Shown here one piece after another: positions 33,435 through 40,110 of a stretch of 64,000 nucleotides of DNA. The first letter of the stretch is position 1. Every line of letters begins with the position of its first letter. The stretch is taken from NCBI GenBank assembly GCA_033344775.1, contig JAWPMT010000004.1:1364001-1428000 (forward strand), read 5' to 3'. A program made the position numbers and the translations under genes. Source of the DNA: Cytophagales bacterium. GTDB taxonomy: Bacteria; Bacteroidota; Bacteroidia; Cytophagales; Cyclobacteriaceae. A model generated the notes under the pieces. It searched no databases. It worked only from the letters and a program-made list of their open reading frames with translations, and was not told the DNA's origin.

Positions 33435-34643
33435 CTAAGCCCTCCTATGCGCCGGGATCCAGTTGGGCTCGCCATTGAAGGAGTTCATGGTACCAATGTT
33501 CTTGGTACCCATGGCGATGGCTTTTTTGACTGCATCTTGCCCAAAGCGCTTACGGATGTGATCCATGGCCTGATAGAGGTTGCACATTTCTTCGGTATCG
33601 TCCAGTAAGGAGATCTGATGTCCACCCTGAACTAACCCACTGTAGCGTACCCCTATCAATCGGATCAATAATCGGCGTTCATAGAGCTTCTCAAAAAGTT
33701 CTTTGGCAACATCAATCAGCACATGATCATTGGAGGTAAATGGAATCCGCTTTTGCTTCGAAAATACCGTAAGATCCGCATAGCGAATCCGTACGGTTAC
33801 AATAGAAGTGAGTCTATTACCGGTGCGCAGTTGCATGGACAGGTTCTCCGCCATGGCGATAATCAAACTCCTCATCTTATGCACATCTATCGTGTCCCGC
33901 TCAAAGGTTCGTTCTATACCAATGGACTTTCGTTCATGGTATTGCACAACCGGAGAATCATCCAGCCCATTGCAACGATTCCAGATGGTCAACCCGTTTT
34001 TTCCAAAAGCAGCATGCATGAATCGTTTGGGCATTTCCTGCACGGTTTTTACATGCTGCGCACCCATGTCACGTAGCTTGTAATAGGTTTCTGGTCCTAC
34101 CCCCGGGATCTCTTTGACGACTAAGGGCCGTAGAAACCCTTTTTCCTTCCCCCGATCGATCTGTAGTACTCCATTGGGTTTGGCTTGGGCCGTACTCACC
34201 TTAGAGACTGTTTTATTCACGGAGATACCCATAGAGATCGGCAAATTGACTTCATTAATGATCCGTTCCCTCAGTTCACGCGCCCATTTTAAAGTACCAT
34301 GAAAGCGGTCCATACCGGTCATGTCTACATAGAATTCATCGAAGGAGGCCTTTTCATATAAAGGTGATTCTTCTTTGATGATTTCAGTAACTGCCTTGGA
34401 ATATTTGCCGTAAATACCACTGTTACCCCGGATCACTACGGCTTCCGGACACAGTTCTTTGGCCAGTCGCATGGACATGTTTCCGTGGACGCCAAAACGC
34501 CTTGCTTCGTAACTACAAGTAGAAACAACACCTCGCCCGGTAGTTCCTCCGATGATCACAGGTTTACCAATCAATTTAGGATTGATCAAACGCTCGCACG
34601 ACACAAAAAAGGTGTCTAAGTCTAGATGTATGATGGTTCGCAT
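33435..34643 (-). CDS. dinB: DNA polymerase IV (Y-family translesion polymerase)
   Basis: I choose ATG at 34643 (402 residues) since the family starts MRTIIHLDLDTFFVSCE, with metal-binding Asp8. The second catalytic pair is in ASFDEFYVDMTG (Asp-Glu). GISVNKTVSKVSTAQAKPNG and IPGVGPETYYKLRDMG (helix-hairpin-helix, thumb) follow, and the C-terminal little-finger domain is complete. The end lacks a clear beta-clamp motif; NSFNGEPNWIPAHRRA is the C-terminus. It copies damaged DNA with low fidelity. Direct repeats in front of the gene (34670-34703) may be an operator. Confidence 0.95.
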   Translation of the reverse strand: MRTIIHLDLDTFFVSCERLINPKLIGKPVIIGGTTGRGVVSTCSYEARRFGVHGNMSMRLAKELCPEAVVIRGNSGIYGKYSKAVTEIIKEESPLYEKASFDEFYVDMTGMDRFHGTLKWARELRERIINEVNLPISMGISVNKTVSKVSTAQAKPNGVLQIDRGKEKGFLRPLVVKEIPGVGPETYYKLRDMGAQHVKTVQEMPKRFMHAAFGKNGLTIWNRCNGLDDSPVVQYHERKSIGIERTFERDTIDVHKMRSLIIAMAENLSMQLRTGNRLTSIVTVRIRYADLTVFSKQKRIPFTSNDHVLIDVAKELFEKLYERRLLIRLIGVRYSGLVQGGHQISLLDDTEEMCNLYQAMDHIRKRFGQDAVKKAIAMGTKNIGTMNSFNGEPNWIPAHRRA

Positions 34644-34669
34644 GGTGTTAGCAAAAGTGCGATTATTCA

Positions 34670-34703
34670 ACTAATTATTTTAGTAAATTACTAATTATAT
34701 TAG
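34670..34703. promoter_or_regulatory. Two 14-base direct repeats between dinB and the SnoaL-like gene
   Basis: ACTAATTATTTTAG (34670-34683) and ACTAATTATATTAG (34690-34703) differ at one base and are spaced 20 bases, about two helix turns. They lie between divergent starts and could be operators for a dimeric or tandem repressor. Confidence 0.5.
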
Positions 34704-34714
34704 AATTAATTTCC

Positions 34715-34722
34715 TATCTTTG
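34715..34722 (+). promoter_or_regulatory. TAnnTTTG -7 element of the SnoaL-like gene
   Basis: TATCTTTG fits the Bacteroidota -7 consensus exactly, 24 bases before the ATG at 34747. The upstream direct repeats cover the place of the -33 element, for which no clear TTG is seen. Confidence 0.5.
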
Positions 34723-34746
34723 CTAAGGATTTTAGACCCTAATACA

Positions 34747-35124
34747 ATGACAACAGCAGAAGTGGCAAAACGGCTGGTCACGTTGTGCCGGCGGGGCGCC
34801 TGGGAACAGGCACTCGATGAACTTTTTCACGAAAATGCAACAAGCATAGAGCCTGAGGGTGCAATGAGTGGCACTACAACCGGCATCGCCAACATCCAGA
34901 AGAAAGGACAGGTATGGTCAAAGATGGTCAAGGAATTTCATGGTGTGGACGTCTCTGAGCCATTGGTAGCAGGAACGCACATCGTCTTGAAAATGGTCAG
35001 CGACATCACCTTTCACGAAGGAGGGAGACAGCAATCTGAGGAAATATGCTTGTATCATGTGGAAAACGGCAGGATACTCACTGAACAGTTCTTCTACGAG
35101 CCACCGAAACCACCAACTGTTTAG
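34747..35124 (+). CDS. SnoaL-like (NTF2 fold) protein
   Basis: From ATG 34747 the protein has 125 residues. The pattern VAKRLVTLCRRGAWEQALDE, LFHENATSIEP, AMSGTTTGIANIQKKG, VAGTHIVLKMVSDIT and VENGRILTEQFFYEP is that of SnoaL/NTF2-like small barrel proteins, which act as enzymes on polyketides or steroids or as binding proteins. The catalytic residues of SnoaL are not clear. The open frame runs nine codons further upstream, but the ATG fits the promoter and family. A terminator follows at 35136. It is transcribed away from dinB. Confidence 0.8.
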   Translation: MTTAEVAKRLVTLCRRGAWEQALDELFHENATSIEPEGAMSGTTTGIANIQKKGQVWSKMVKEFHGVDVSEPLVAGTHIVLKMVSDITFHEGGRQQSEEICLYHVENGRILTEQFFYEPPKPPTV

Positions 35125-35135
35125 TTGTTTGGGAG

Positions 35136-35160
35136 GGACCCCTACGGGGGTTCTTCTTTT
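35136..35160 (+). terminator. Intrinsic terminator of the SnoaL-like gene
   Basis: GGACCCC (35136-35142) and GGGGTTC (35147-35153), one G-T pair, with a 4-nt loop, followed by TTCTTTT. Confidence 0.7.
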
Positions 35161-35194
35161 ATCAGGCAGATTAGCTCCCGAAAAACTAAGACTC

Positions 35195-35331
35195 ACCGAC
35201 GATTGCGCCTTGTACTTCCATCCTCGGAAGGAAGGGCATGCAATCTGGGTGTGTGCAGGATCATTGTTATATCCATTTAGAACAGTAAATCTCGAATGAT
35301 CCTGAGTTAACCTGCCGGAGGCAGGTTTTTG
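35195..35331 (+). ncRNA. Candidate structured RNA ending in an intrinsic terminator
   Basis: Three successive structures: (1) GATTGC (35201-35206) with GCAATC (35240-35245), extended by GCC/GGC and enclosing CTTCC-atcctc-GGAAG (35215-35230); (2) CAGGATCATT (35256-35265) with AATGATCCTG (35295-35304), 10 bp; (3) AACCTGCC-gga-GGCAGGTT plus TTTT (35309-35329), a terminator. It begins after the terminator of the previous gene. No promoter with a good consensus is seen before it. A frame at 35057-35299 overlaps it but looks random. It could be an sRNA or a degraded element. Confidence 0.35.
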
Positions 35332-35408
35332 GTTAATCGGTTATTGGGTTTTTCTGCACACAATTTTATAGCTCTGATGAGTGATCTTGATTCTACATTA
35401 AAATTTTA

Positions 35409-35440
35409 TTGATGTGTTTTGATCTATTGAAATATATTTG
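35409..35440 (+). promoter_or_regulatory. Probable promoter of tRNA-Leu
   Basis: TTG at 35409-35411 and TATATTTG (exact TAnnTTTG) at 35433-35440, 21 bases apart. The predicted start is about 7 bases before the tRNA at 35453. Confidence 0.6.
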
Positions 35441-35452
35441 CACTCCTTTCAT

Positions 35453-35534
35453 GCGCACGTGGTGAAATTGGTAGACATGCTATCTTCAGGCGGTAGTGCT
35501 TTCGGGCGTGGAGGTTCGAATCCTCTCGTGCGCA
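35453..35534 (+). tRNA. tRNA-Leu (anticodon CAG)
   Basis: 82 nt. The first seven bases GCGCACG pair with CGTGCGC at the end; discriminator A. The anticodon loop TTCAGGC gives CAG. The variable arm is long, as in class II tRNAs, and the T arm is GGTTCGAATCC. CCA is not encoded. Confidence 0.96.
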
Positions 35535-35540
35535 CTCAAC

Positions 35541-35569
35541 AAAGCGTAGATTTCTTCTACGCTTTTTTT
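35541..35569 (+). terminator. Intrinsic terminator after tRNA-Leu
   Basis: AAAGCGTAGA (35541-35550) and TCTACGCTTT (35556-35565) form a 10-bp stem with a 5-nt loop and are followed by TTTT. It ends the tRNA transcript. Confidence 0.88.
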
Positions 35570-35663
35570 ATGCATCATTTTTAAGACAGTCGCATTGTGA
35601 TAATGAGAGCTAACAAACGAATAATGGACGAGATTAGATATCTCTTCTATATTCTTTACACTC

Positions 35664-36116
35664 TTAAGCTGAAGCTTGTTTTTTGGACTGAAAATACGCC
35701 ATAAAACTCAAGATAATCGCAGCACTGGAAACCAGGGTCATCACCGTGCCCGGAACGAAATTGACGTAGCCTCCTAAATCCATGAACAAGAAATAACCGA
35801 GATCAGCGAGGCCTCCACACAAGGCAGCTAAGAAAATGGCGTTTTTATTCCCTTTCCAGATAAAGAATCCACAAATGAGAGTCACCATCCCGATCCACAA
35901 CAGATTGAAACCATGCTGACCTATGATGGCTCCGGAAGCAGGAGGGTAATTCGCGGCTAAAGTGCTGGGATCAACCGCATCTGCAATACCCGATACAGCC
36001 CCCTGAATGTCATCAGATAAAATAAAAGCATCAGTCATGACTCCTGCCAAGATGTGAACCAGACCCCAAATGATCCACAGCACTGCGGAAATTTTGAATA
36101 GTGATGAGTAACCCAT
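35664..36116 (-). CDS. Membrane protein of unknown function, four membrane segments
   Basis: A 150-residue protein with membrane segments at about 8-27, 65-88, 93-112 and 118-140. The sequence between the first and second (SDDIQGAVSGIADAVDP) is polar and probably outside. It has the pattern WGLVHILAGV near the start and GQHGFNLLWIG in the middle, a layout seen in small bacterial membrane proteins of unknown function. I do not recognise the family. It is monocistronic; the Crp/Fnr-type regulator gene is 123 bases upstream on the same strand and may control or be cotranscribed with it. Confidence 0.75.
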   Translation of the reverse strand: MGYSSLFKISAVLWIIWGLVHILAGVMTDAFILSDDIQGAVSGIADAVDPSTLAANYPPASGAIIGQHGFNLLWIGMVTLICGFFIWKGNKNAIFLAALCGGLADLGYFLFMDLGGYVNFVPGTVMTLVSSAAIILSFMAYFQSKKQASA

Positions 36117-36239
36117 GATCAGTTGATTTTTGGCCGTAGCATAAACGACCCTATTCTCTAATAGATAAATTCACACGAAGGTGACTCACACCAAATCAGA
36201 TCACAATAACCTAGGTTAAGAAATGGATGATGACTAAAA

Positions 36240-36722
36240 CTATTTCCCCTTCAATCGATTGGCCTTTACTTTACTCAGTCCCTCAGGTGTTATCCCTAAA
36301 TAAGAAGCAATCATCTTTTGTGGGACCCGTTGCACCAATTCAGGATAAGTGCTCTCAAAGTGCTCATACCTTTCAATCGCAGAAACACTCATCATCATGA
36401 TGATCCTTCGCTGCAAGACCAGTAACCGCCGAGCCAATCCCTCAAAGCCCTGAGGAGTACCGTCTCTTTCCAAATCTTTTTCTCTGACAATGAGCTCTGA
36501 ATCTTCTATGGCATCAATGGTTAGCTCGGTTCGACTGGCTTGATCAACCGCATCGCCCATGATCCAACCTTCCGGAGCAAACATAAAAATGTGTTCTTTC
36601 CCCTTCTCATCTCTTGAGTAGGATCGGAGTAAGCCCTTCTTTACGATATATACTTTTGAATTTAGCTCTCCTTTATGTTGTAAGATCTCCCCTTTTTTGA
36701 CGCTTAATTTTTGGACTCCCAT
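36240..36722 (-). CDS. Crp/Fnr family transcriptional regulator
   Basis: A 160-residue protein. The cyclic-nucleotide-binding fold is seen in VKKGEILQHKGELNSKVYIVKKGLLRSY and HIFMFAPEGWIMGD, then a long helix and a C-terminal helix-turn-helix VPQKMIASYLGITPEGLSKV. It is about 30 residues shorter than most family members at the N-terminus; no good start is visible upstream. The residues that bind cAMP in Crp are not obvious, and no cysteines for an FeS cluster are present. It is divergent from the VHL-like protease gene, so it could regulate that gene through the shared 198-base gap. Confidence 0.88.
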   Translation of the reverse strand: MGVQKLSVKKGEILQHKGELNSKVYIVKKGLLRSYSRDEKGKEHIFMFAPEGWIMGDAVDQASRTELTIDAIEDSELIVREKDLERDGTPQGFEGLARRLLVLQRRIIMMMSVSAIERYEHFESTYPELVQRVPQKMIASYLGITPEGLSKVKANRLKGK

Positions 36723-36920
36723 TCACTGTATCGTTCTTTTCATTTGACAAATTAACCCGCATCACTTAAAAGCGATTGATCCCACTTATTTATCCTCATT
36801 AAGTTGCTCTTAATCACACGCACAAATAGCTGCTATTCACACTTCAAGCCAGCATTCCACACCCATTATCTTGTCTTCAATTTTCTTTCCTCTATCTTCA
36901 TGCGCACATTTAAATGTCCC

Positions 36921-38363
36921 ATGAAAACTACCATTATCTCTCTTTGTCTGATCTGCATGTGTCTGGGCTTTAAAGCAACAGCGCAAGATCAGCCGCCTTC
37001 TGTGCGAGTTGTCTACCTCGTATCCGCCGACCGGCAGGAACGTGCAGATTATAAAGCAGCCATTGAAATGGCTGTCCTGGACATCCAAAAATGGTATCAG
37101 AAACAGATGAATGGACGTACATTTCGCTTGAATGAGCCGATAGTAGAGGTGCTTAAATCCAATCAACCTGCTAACTGGTTTACAGGCACGCCTATACCTG
37201 GTGTTGGCGAAGGAGATTGGGGTTTTCAGCATACCCTCAGTGAAATCAAAAGACTCCTCCCCAATGAAGCGATCCCTGGAAATTACACCTGGGTCATGTA
37301 CTCAGATGGTCCTGGAAGTTCCGGTCGAGGTGGTGGGCAAATCTGCTACCTTCCTGAAGACGATTTACTCGGTTTAACGGGCAGGCATCCAACTCAGCGA
37401 GATATCCCTCGGTGGATTGCAGGACTGGGTCATGAAATTGGTCATGCGTTTGGCTTACCTCACCCTCAAGACACCAAAAAACATGCAGATGCCATCATGT
37501 GGACGGGCATCTATGGAAAGTACCCTGACCAAACATATTTGACGCCAGATGACAAAGTTCACCTGAGAAAAAGCCCATTCTTTATCACTGATGAAGAAAT
37601 TGATAATCGAGCAGTGGTCCATCAAACCGTGTACAGTTTCCATGGCGGCACCTTTACCAGGAACATTACCAAAGGGGGCGACGCCTTCTGGATAGAGGAT
37701 CAGGATTACCTTCAAGATTCATACCATTTCGAGGAATTTAGGCAAGATGATGAGTATTACTATGCGCTTGGGAGATCAATAGTTACCATTAAAATCCCGA
37801 TAAAAGGTGGCCATTCATACTATTCTGGTGATGATGGCAAAAATTGGACACGCAATCACTATGTGACGATGACTTCAGATGAACCTGTCGCAATATCAGT
37901 AGCAATAGAGGAAACATCTGAAGAACCTGAGGAAGAAGTAGCGGAAGAAAACAAACCTCAGGATCAGGCAAGCGATGACAAACCAGTCACTCCAGTCATC
38001 AAACTGAACGTAGTAACAGCCGCAGCAGTCCTGGAACCTTGTAGAGACCCTAAAGAGTTGACCATCGAAGGCGCTGTAGAGGCCACTGACATCACCTTCG
38101 TAAATCATCTCACTGAAGCAGTCCAACTCCTCTGGATTGACCATGATCAAAACCCAGTCGCTTATGCAACGTTACAGCCAGATGAAAAAATAGTACAGGG
38201 TACCTATTCCAATCATTGGTGGATGGCCAAAACCTTAAAAGGAGAATGCATTGGGGTATTTAGGAACGGAAAAACAGCTCCAACCACAGTTGATATTGAA
38301 CGAAAAGTGAAGGTCTTTAAACTCCATACAGTGGATGAGTCGGGGCTGAAGAGGAAGAATTAG
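36921..38363 (+). CDS. Secreted metzincin-like metalloprotease with C-terminal VHL-beta-like domain
   Basis: ATG 36921 is chosen because it gives a standard signal peptide (MKTTIISLCLICMCLGFKAT, cleaved after TAQ); the open frame starts earlier. The 480-residue protein has the zinc site HEIGHAFGLPH (residues 171-181) and a following MWTGIYGKYP that may hold a Met-turn. Residues about 260-330 look beta-rich; 335-365 is an acidic linker with many E and P. From about 385 to 460 the pattern ITFVNHLTEAVQLLWIDHD, PVAYATLQPDEK, IVQGTYSNHWWM and ECIGVF matches the beta domain of the von Hippel-Lindau protein (FVNxS...V.L.WxxxxG.. Y..L.PG....Q.T...H.W). The function in bacteria is unknown; binding of a hydroxyproline-like ligand is only a guess. 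The end KVFKLHTVDESGLKRKN is not a T9SS domain. Confidence 0.8.
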   Translation: MKTTIISLCLICMCLGFKATAQDQPPSVRVVYLVSADRQERADYKAAIEMAVLDIQKWYQKQMNGRTFRLNEPIVEVLKSNQPANWFTGTPIPGVGEGDWGFQHTLSEIKRLLPNEAIPGNYTWVMYSDGPGSSGRGGGQICYLPEDDLLGLTGRHPTQRDIPRWIAGLGHEIGHAFGLPHPQDTKKHADAIMWTGIYGKYPDQTYLTPDDKVHLRKSPFFITDEEIDNRAVVHQTVYSFHGGTFTRNITKGGDAFWIEDQDYLQDSYHFEEFRQDDEYYYALGRSIVTIKIPIKGGHSYYSGDDGKNWTRNHYVTMTSDEPVAISVAIEETSEEPEEEVAEENKPQDQASDDKPVTPVIKLNVVTAAAVLEPCRDPKELTIEGAVEATDITFVNHLTEAVQLLWIDHDQNPVAYATLQPDEKIVQGTYSNHWWMAKTLKGECIGVFRNGKTAPTTVDIERKVKVFKLHTVDESGLKRKN

Positions 38364-38471
38364 CAGCTTATGTTAATCTTGCCCTGACAAGTTTTACAAG
38401 ATAAATAGGTATTACCACACATCGCTTATCTATCTGTAACAGATGAATGATTTTTCGATAAATAAAGTATA

Positions 38472-38548
38472 AAGCGCGTGAAAGAGATACCTGTATTTTC
38501 TCAACTTCCTTCGGAATCTAAGCTGAGAAAAACCGGCATGACGCGCTT
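38472..38548. repeat. Dispersed palindromic hairpin repeat, copy C
   Basis: Starts AAGCGCGTGAAAGAGATACC, as copy A. TTTTCTCA (38496-38503) pairs with TGAGAAAA (38524-38531), and CCtGT/ACCGG extend the stem; loop CCTTCGGAAT differs from copy B by one base. Outer GCGCGT and ACGCGC pair. Stem bases differ from copy B on both sides, keeping the pairing. Confidence 0.85.
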
Positions 38549-38560
38549 ATTTTAGTCTAT

Positions 38561-38590
38561 CCGCTTCGGCGGTCCGACGCTTCGGCGGGC
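38561..38590. repeat. Two adjacent TTCG tetraloop hairpins
   Basis: CCGC-TTCG-GCGG (38561-38572) is directly followed by CGC-TTCG-GCG (38578-38587). They are GC-rich in an AT-rich gap, just after copy C. They may act as a terminator part or an RNA-stabilising element. The gap 38364-38667 (304 bases) holds no gene. Confidence 0.55.
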
Positions 38591-38667
38591 CGATCCCTGT
38601 TTCGTGTTTTTTGGCATCGGACAGTTACCAACTCCGTGTGACAGTATTGAAATATAAAGGAGGGTCA

Positions 38668-40101
38668 TCAAATCCCCATGTTCTTCATTCGATCGTAATC
38701 ACCACGTTTCTTTTCTAGCAAATCTACCAGTGCTTGCAAGTCTTCTTCTTGTGTATCGTAATTCGTGATGCACGCTCGCAGGGCAGGTTTACCATCAACA
38801 GGATACCGTGAAATCCAGGCCTTTCCCGAGTCCACAACCGCTTGGGCTATCCACGGAACAAACTCACGATCCTCCATGAATACCTGATGCGAAAAACACA
38901 CCACCGGAAGAGGTGTTTGATTCAGTATTTTCCAGCCTTTTTGTTGTAAGCGTTTTCTTAATGCATCTCCCATTTTGATTTGGTGTTTGATCACGGCTTC
39001 ATATTCTTGCCATCCGTACATAAGCAGCGATAAGTACAGCTTAAGGCCAATGAAACGACGAGACCATTGGATCGAATGCGTGAATGGATCAACAATTTCA
39101 AGATCACCGGCATCCTTGGGCATGTATTCTGTGGTAGTCCGAAAGCTTTTACTTAAAATCTCAGGATCAGCGGTGATGAACATGCTTCCTGACATGGGCA
39201 CTGACAACCATTTATGTGCATCGAATGTGATGGAATTGGCCTCCTCTATTCCTTCGAGTAAATGATGACAACTCTCCGACAAGATGGCTGCCCCACCCCA
39301 TGCCGCATCTACATGAAACCAAAGATCATGTGCCTTCGCAATTTCCGCAAGTTGTGGCAACGGATCTAATTCCCCGGTACCAGTTGTGCCTGCGGTACCG
39401 ATAAGCATGAAGGGTTGATGTCCTGCAGCAATATCACTTATCAATTGATCTTTTAGAGCAATCACAACCATTTCCTGGTGCGCATTAACGGGAATATTTC
39501 GCACAGATTTTAAGCCCAGACCTGCGGAACGAGCCGCTTTAATGACAGAGTGATGGGCCTCCTCTGAACAGTAGATTAGGGGTCTTCTATCCACATTGAC
39601 CACTCCCTCATTTGCGAAATCAGGAAAGGCATGATTCAAAGCACACAGCACGGCAGTGGTATTGGCCTCTGCTCCCCCACCCGTAAAAACACCATCTATT
39701 GATCCTTCCGACAGACCAAACTTCTTTCCGAATTCCTTGATCAGGTGTGTCTCTGCTTCTACGGCAAAGGGGGAATGACTCCAGGCAGCCATTTGAGGAT
39801 TGTATGTTGCTGCGATCAGGTCTCCCAGTATACTGGCAAAGTTTGCGCGGGGATTGTAGAGGCCATAATAGCTAGGATGAGGTGTCTGAACTGCAAATTG
39901 TTCCAGCCCGGAGATCACATGATCAACGGCAGCTTCTTCAGATCGGTCCTTACCAAAATCAACTTGGGCATGCTGTTGGATTCTTGGAATATCCAATGGT
40001 GGAGAAACCCTCCTACCTCTGGTGTTTTGATAATAATCTTCCAGTGATTGTAGCGTATGCAGCATAACCCGCTGCCTTTCTTCAGGGCTTAGATCAAACA
40101 T
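38668..40101 (-). CDS. Pyridoxal-phosphate-dependent amino acid decarboxylase
   Basis: A 477-residue group II decarboxylase (the aromatic-amino-acid/glutamate/histidine type). The PLP lysine is in FDAHKWLSVPMSG (K297). Other motifs: HPSYYGLYNPRANFASILGD, VFTGGGAEANTTAVLCAL, YCSEEAHHSVIKAARSAG, LIGTAGTTGTGELDPL and WFHVDAAWGGAAILSE (short parts). The substrate is uncertain: aromatic L-amino acids or 2,4-diaminobutyrate are both possible. It is 9 bases downstream of the 544-residue unknown gene and is probably cotranscribed with it. Confidence 0.92.
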   Translation of the reverse strand: MFDLSPEERQRVMLHTLQSLEDYYQNTRGRRVSPPLDIPRIQQHAQVDFGKDRSEEAAVDHVISGLEQFAVQTPHPSYYGLYNPRANFASILGDLIAATYNPQMAAWSHSPFAVEAETHLIKEFGKKFGLSEGSIDGVFTGGGAEANTTAVLCALNHAFPDFANEGVVNVDRRPLIYCSEEAHHSVIKAARSAGLGLKSVRNIPVNAHQEMVVIALKDQLISDIAAGHQPFMLIGTAGTTGTGELDPLPQLAEIAKAHDLWFHVDAAWGGAAILSESCHHLLEGIEEANSITFDAHKWLSVPMSGSMFITADPEILSKSFRTTTEYMPKDAGDLEIVDPFTHSIQWSRRFIGLKLYLSLLMYGWQEYEAVIKHQIKMGDALRKRLQQKGWKILNQTPLPVVCFSHQVFMEDREFVPWIAQAVVDSGKAWISRYPVDGKPALRACITNYDTQEEDLQALVDLLEKKRGDYDRMKNMGI

Positions 40102-40110
40102 TTTATTGCT

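Noticed and set aside
35057-35299. An 80-codon open frame on the plus strand after the SnoaL-like gene
   Set aside because: It overlaps the SnoaL-like gene in another frame, crosses its terminator and has no family resemblance; the region is better explained by RNA structure.
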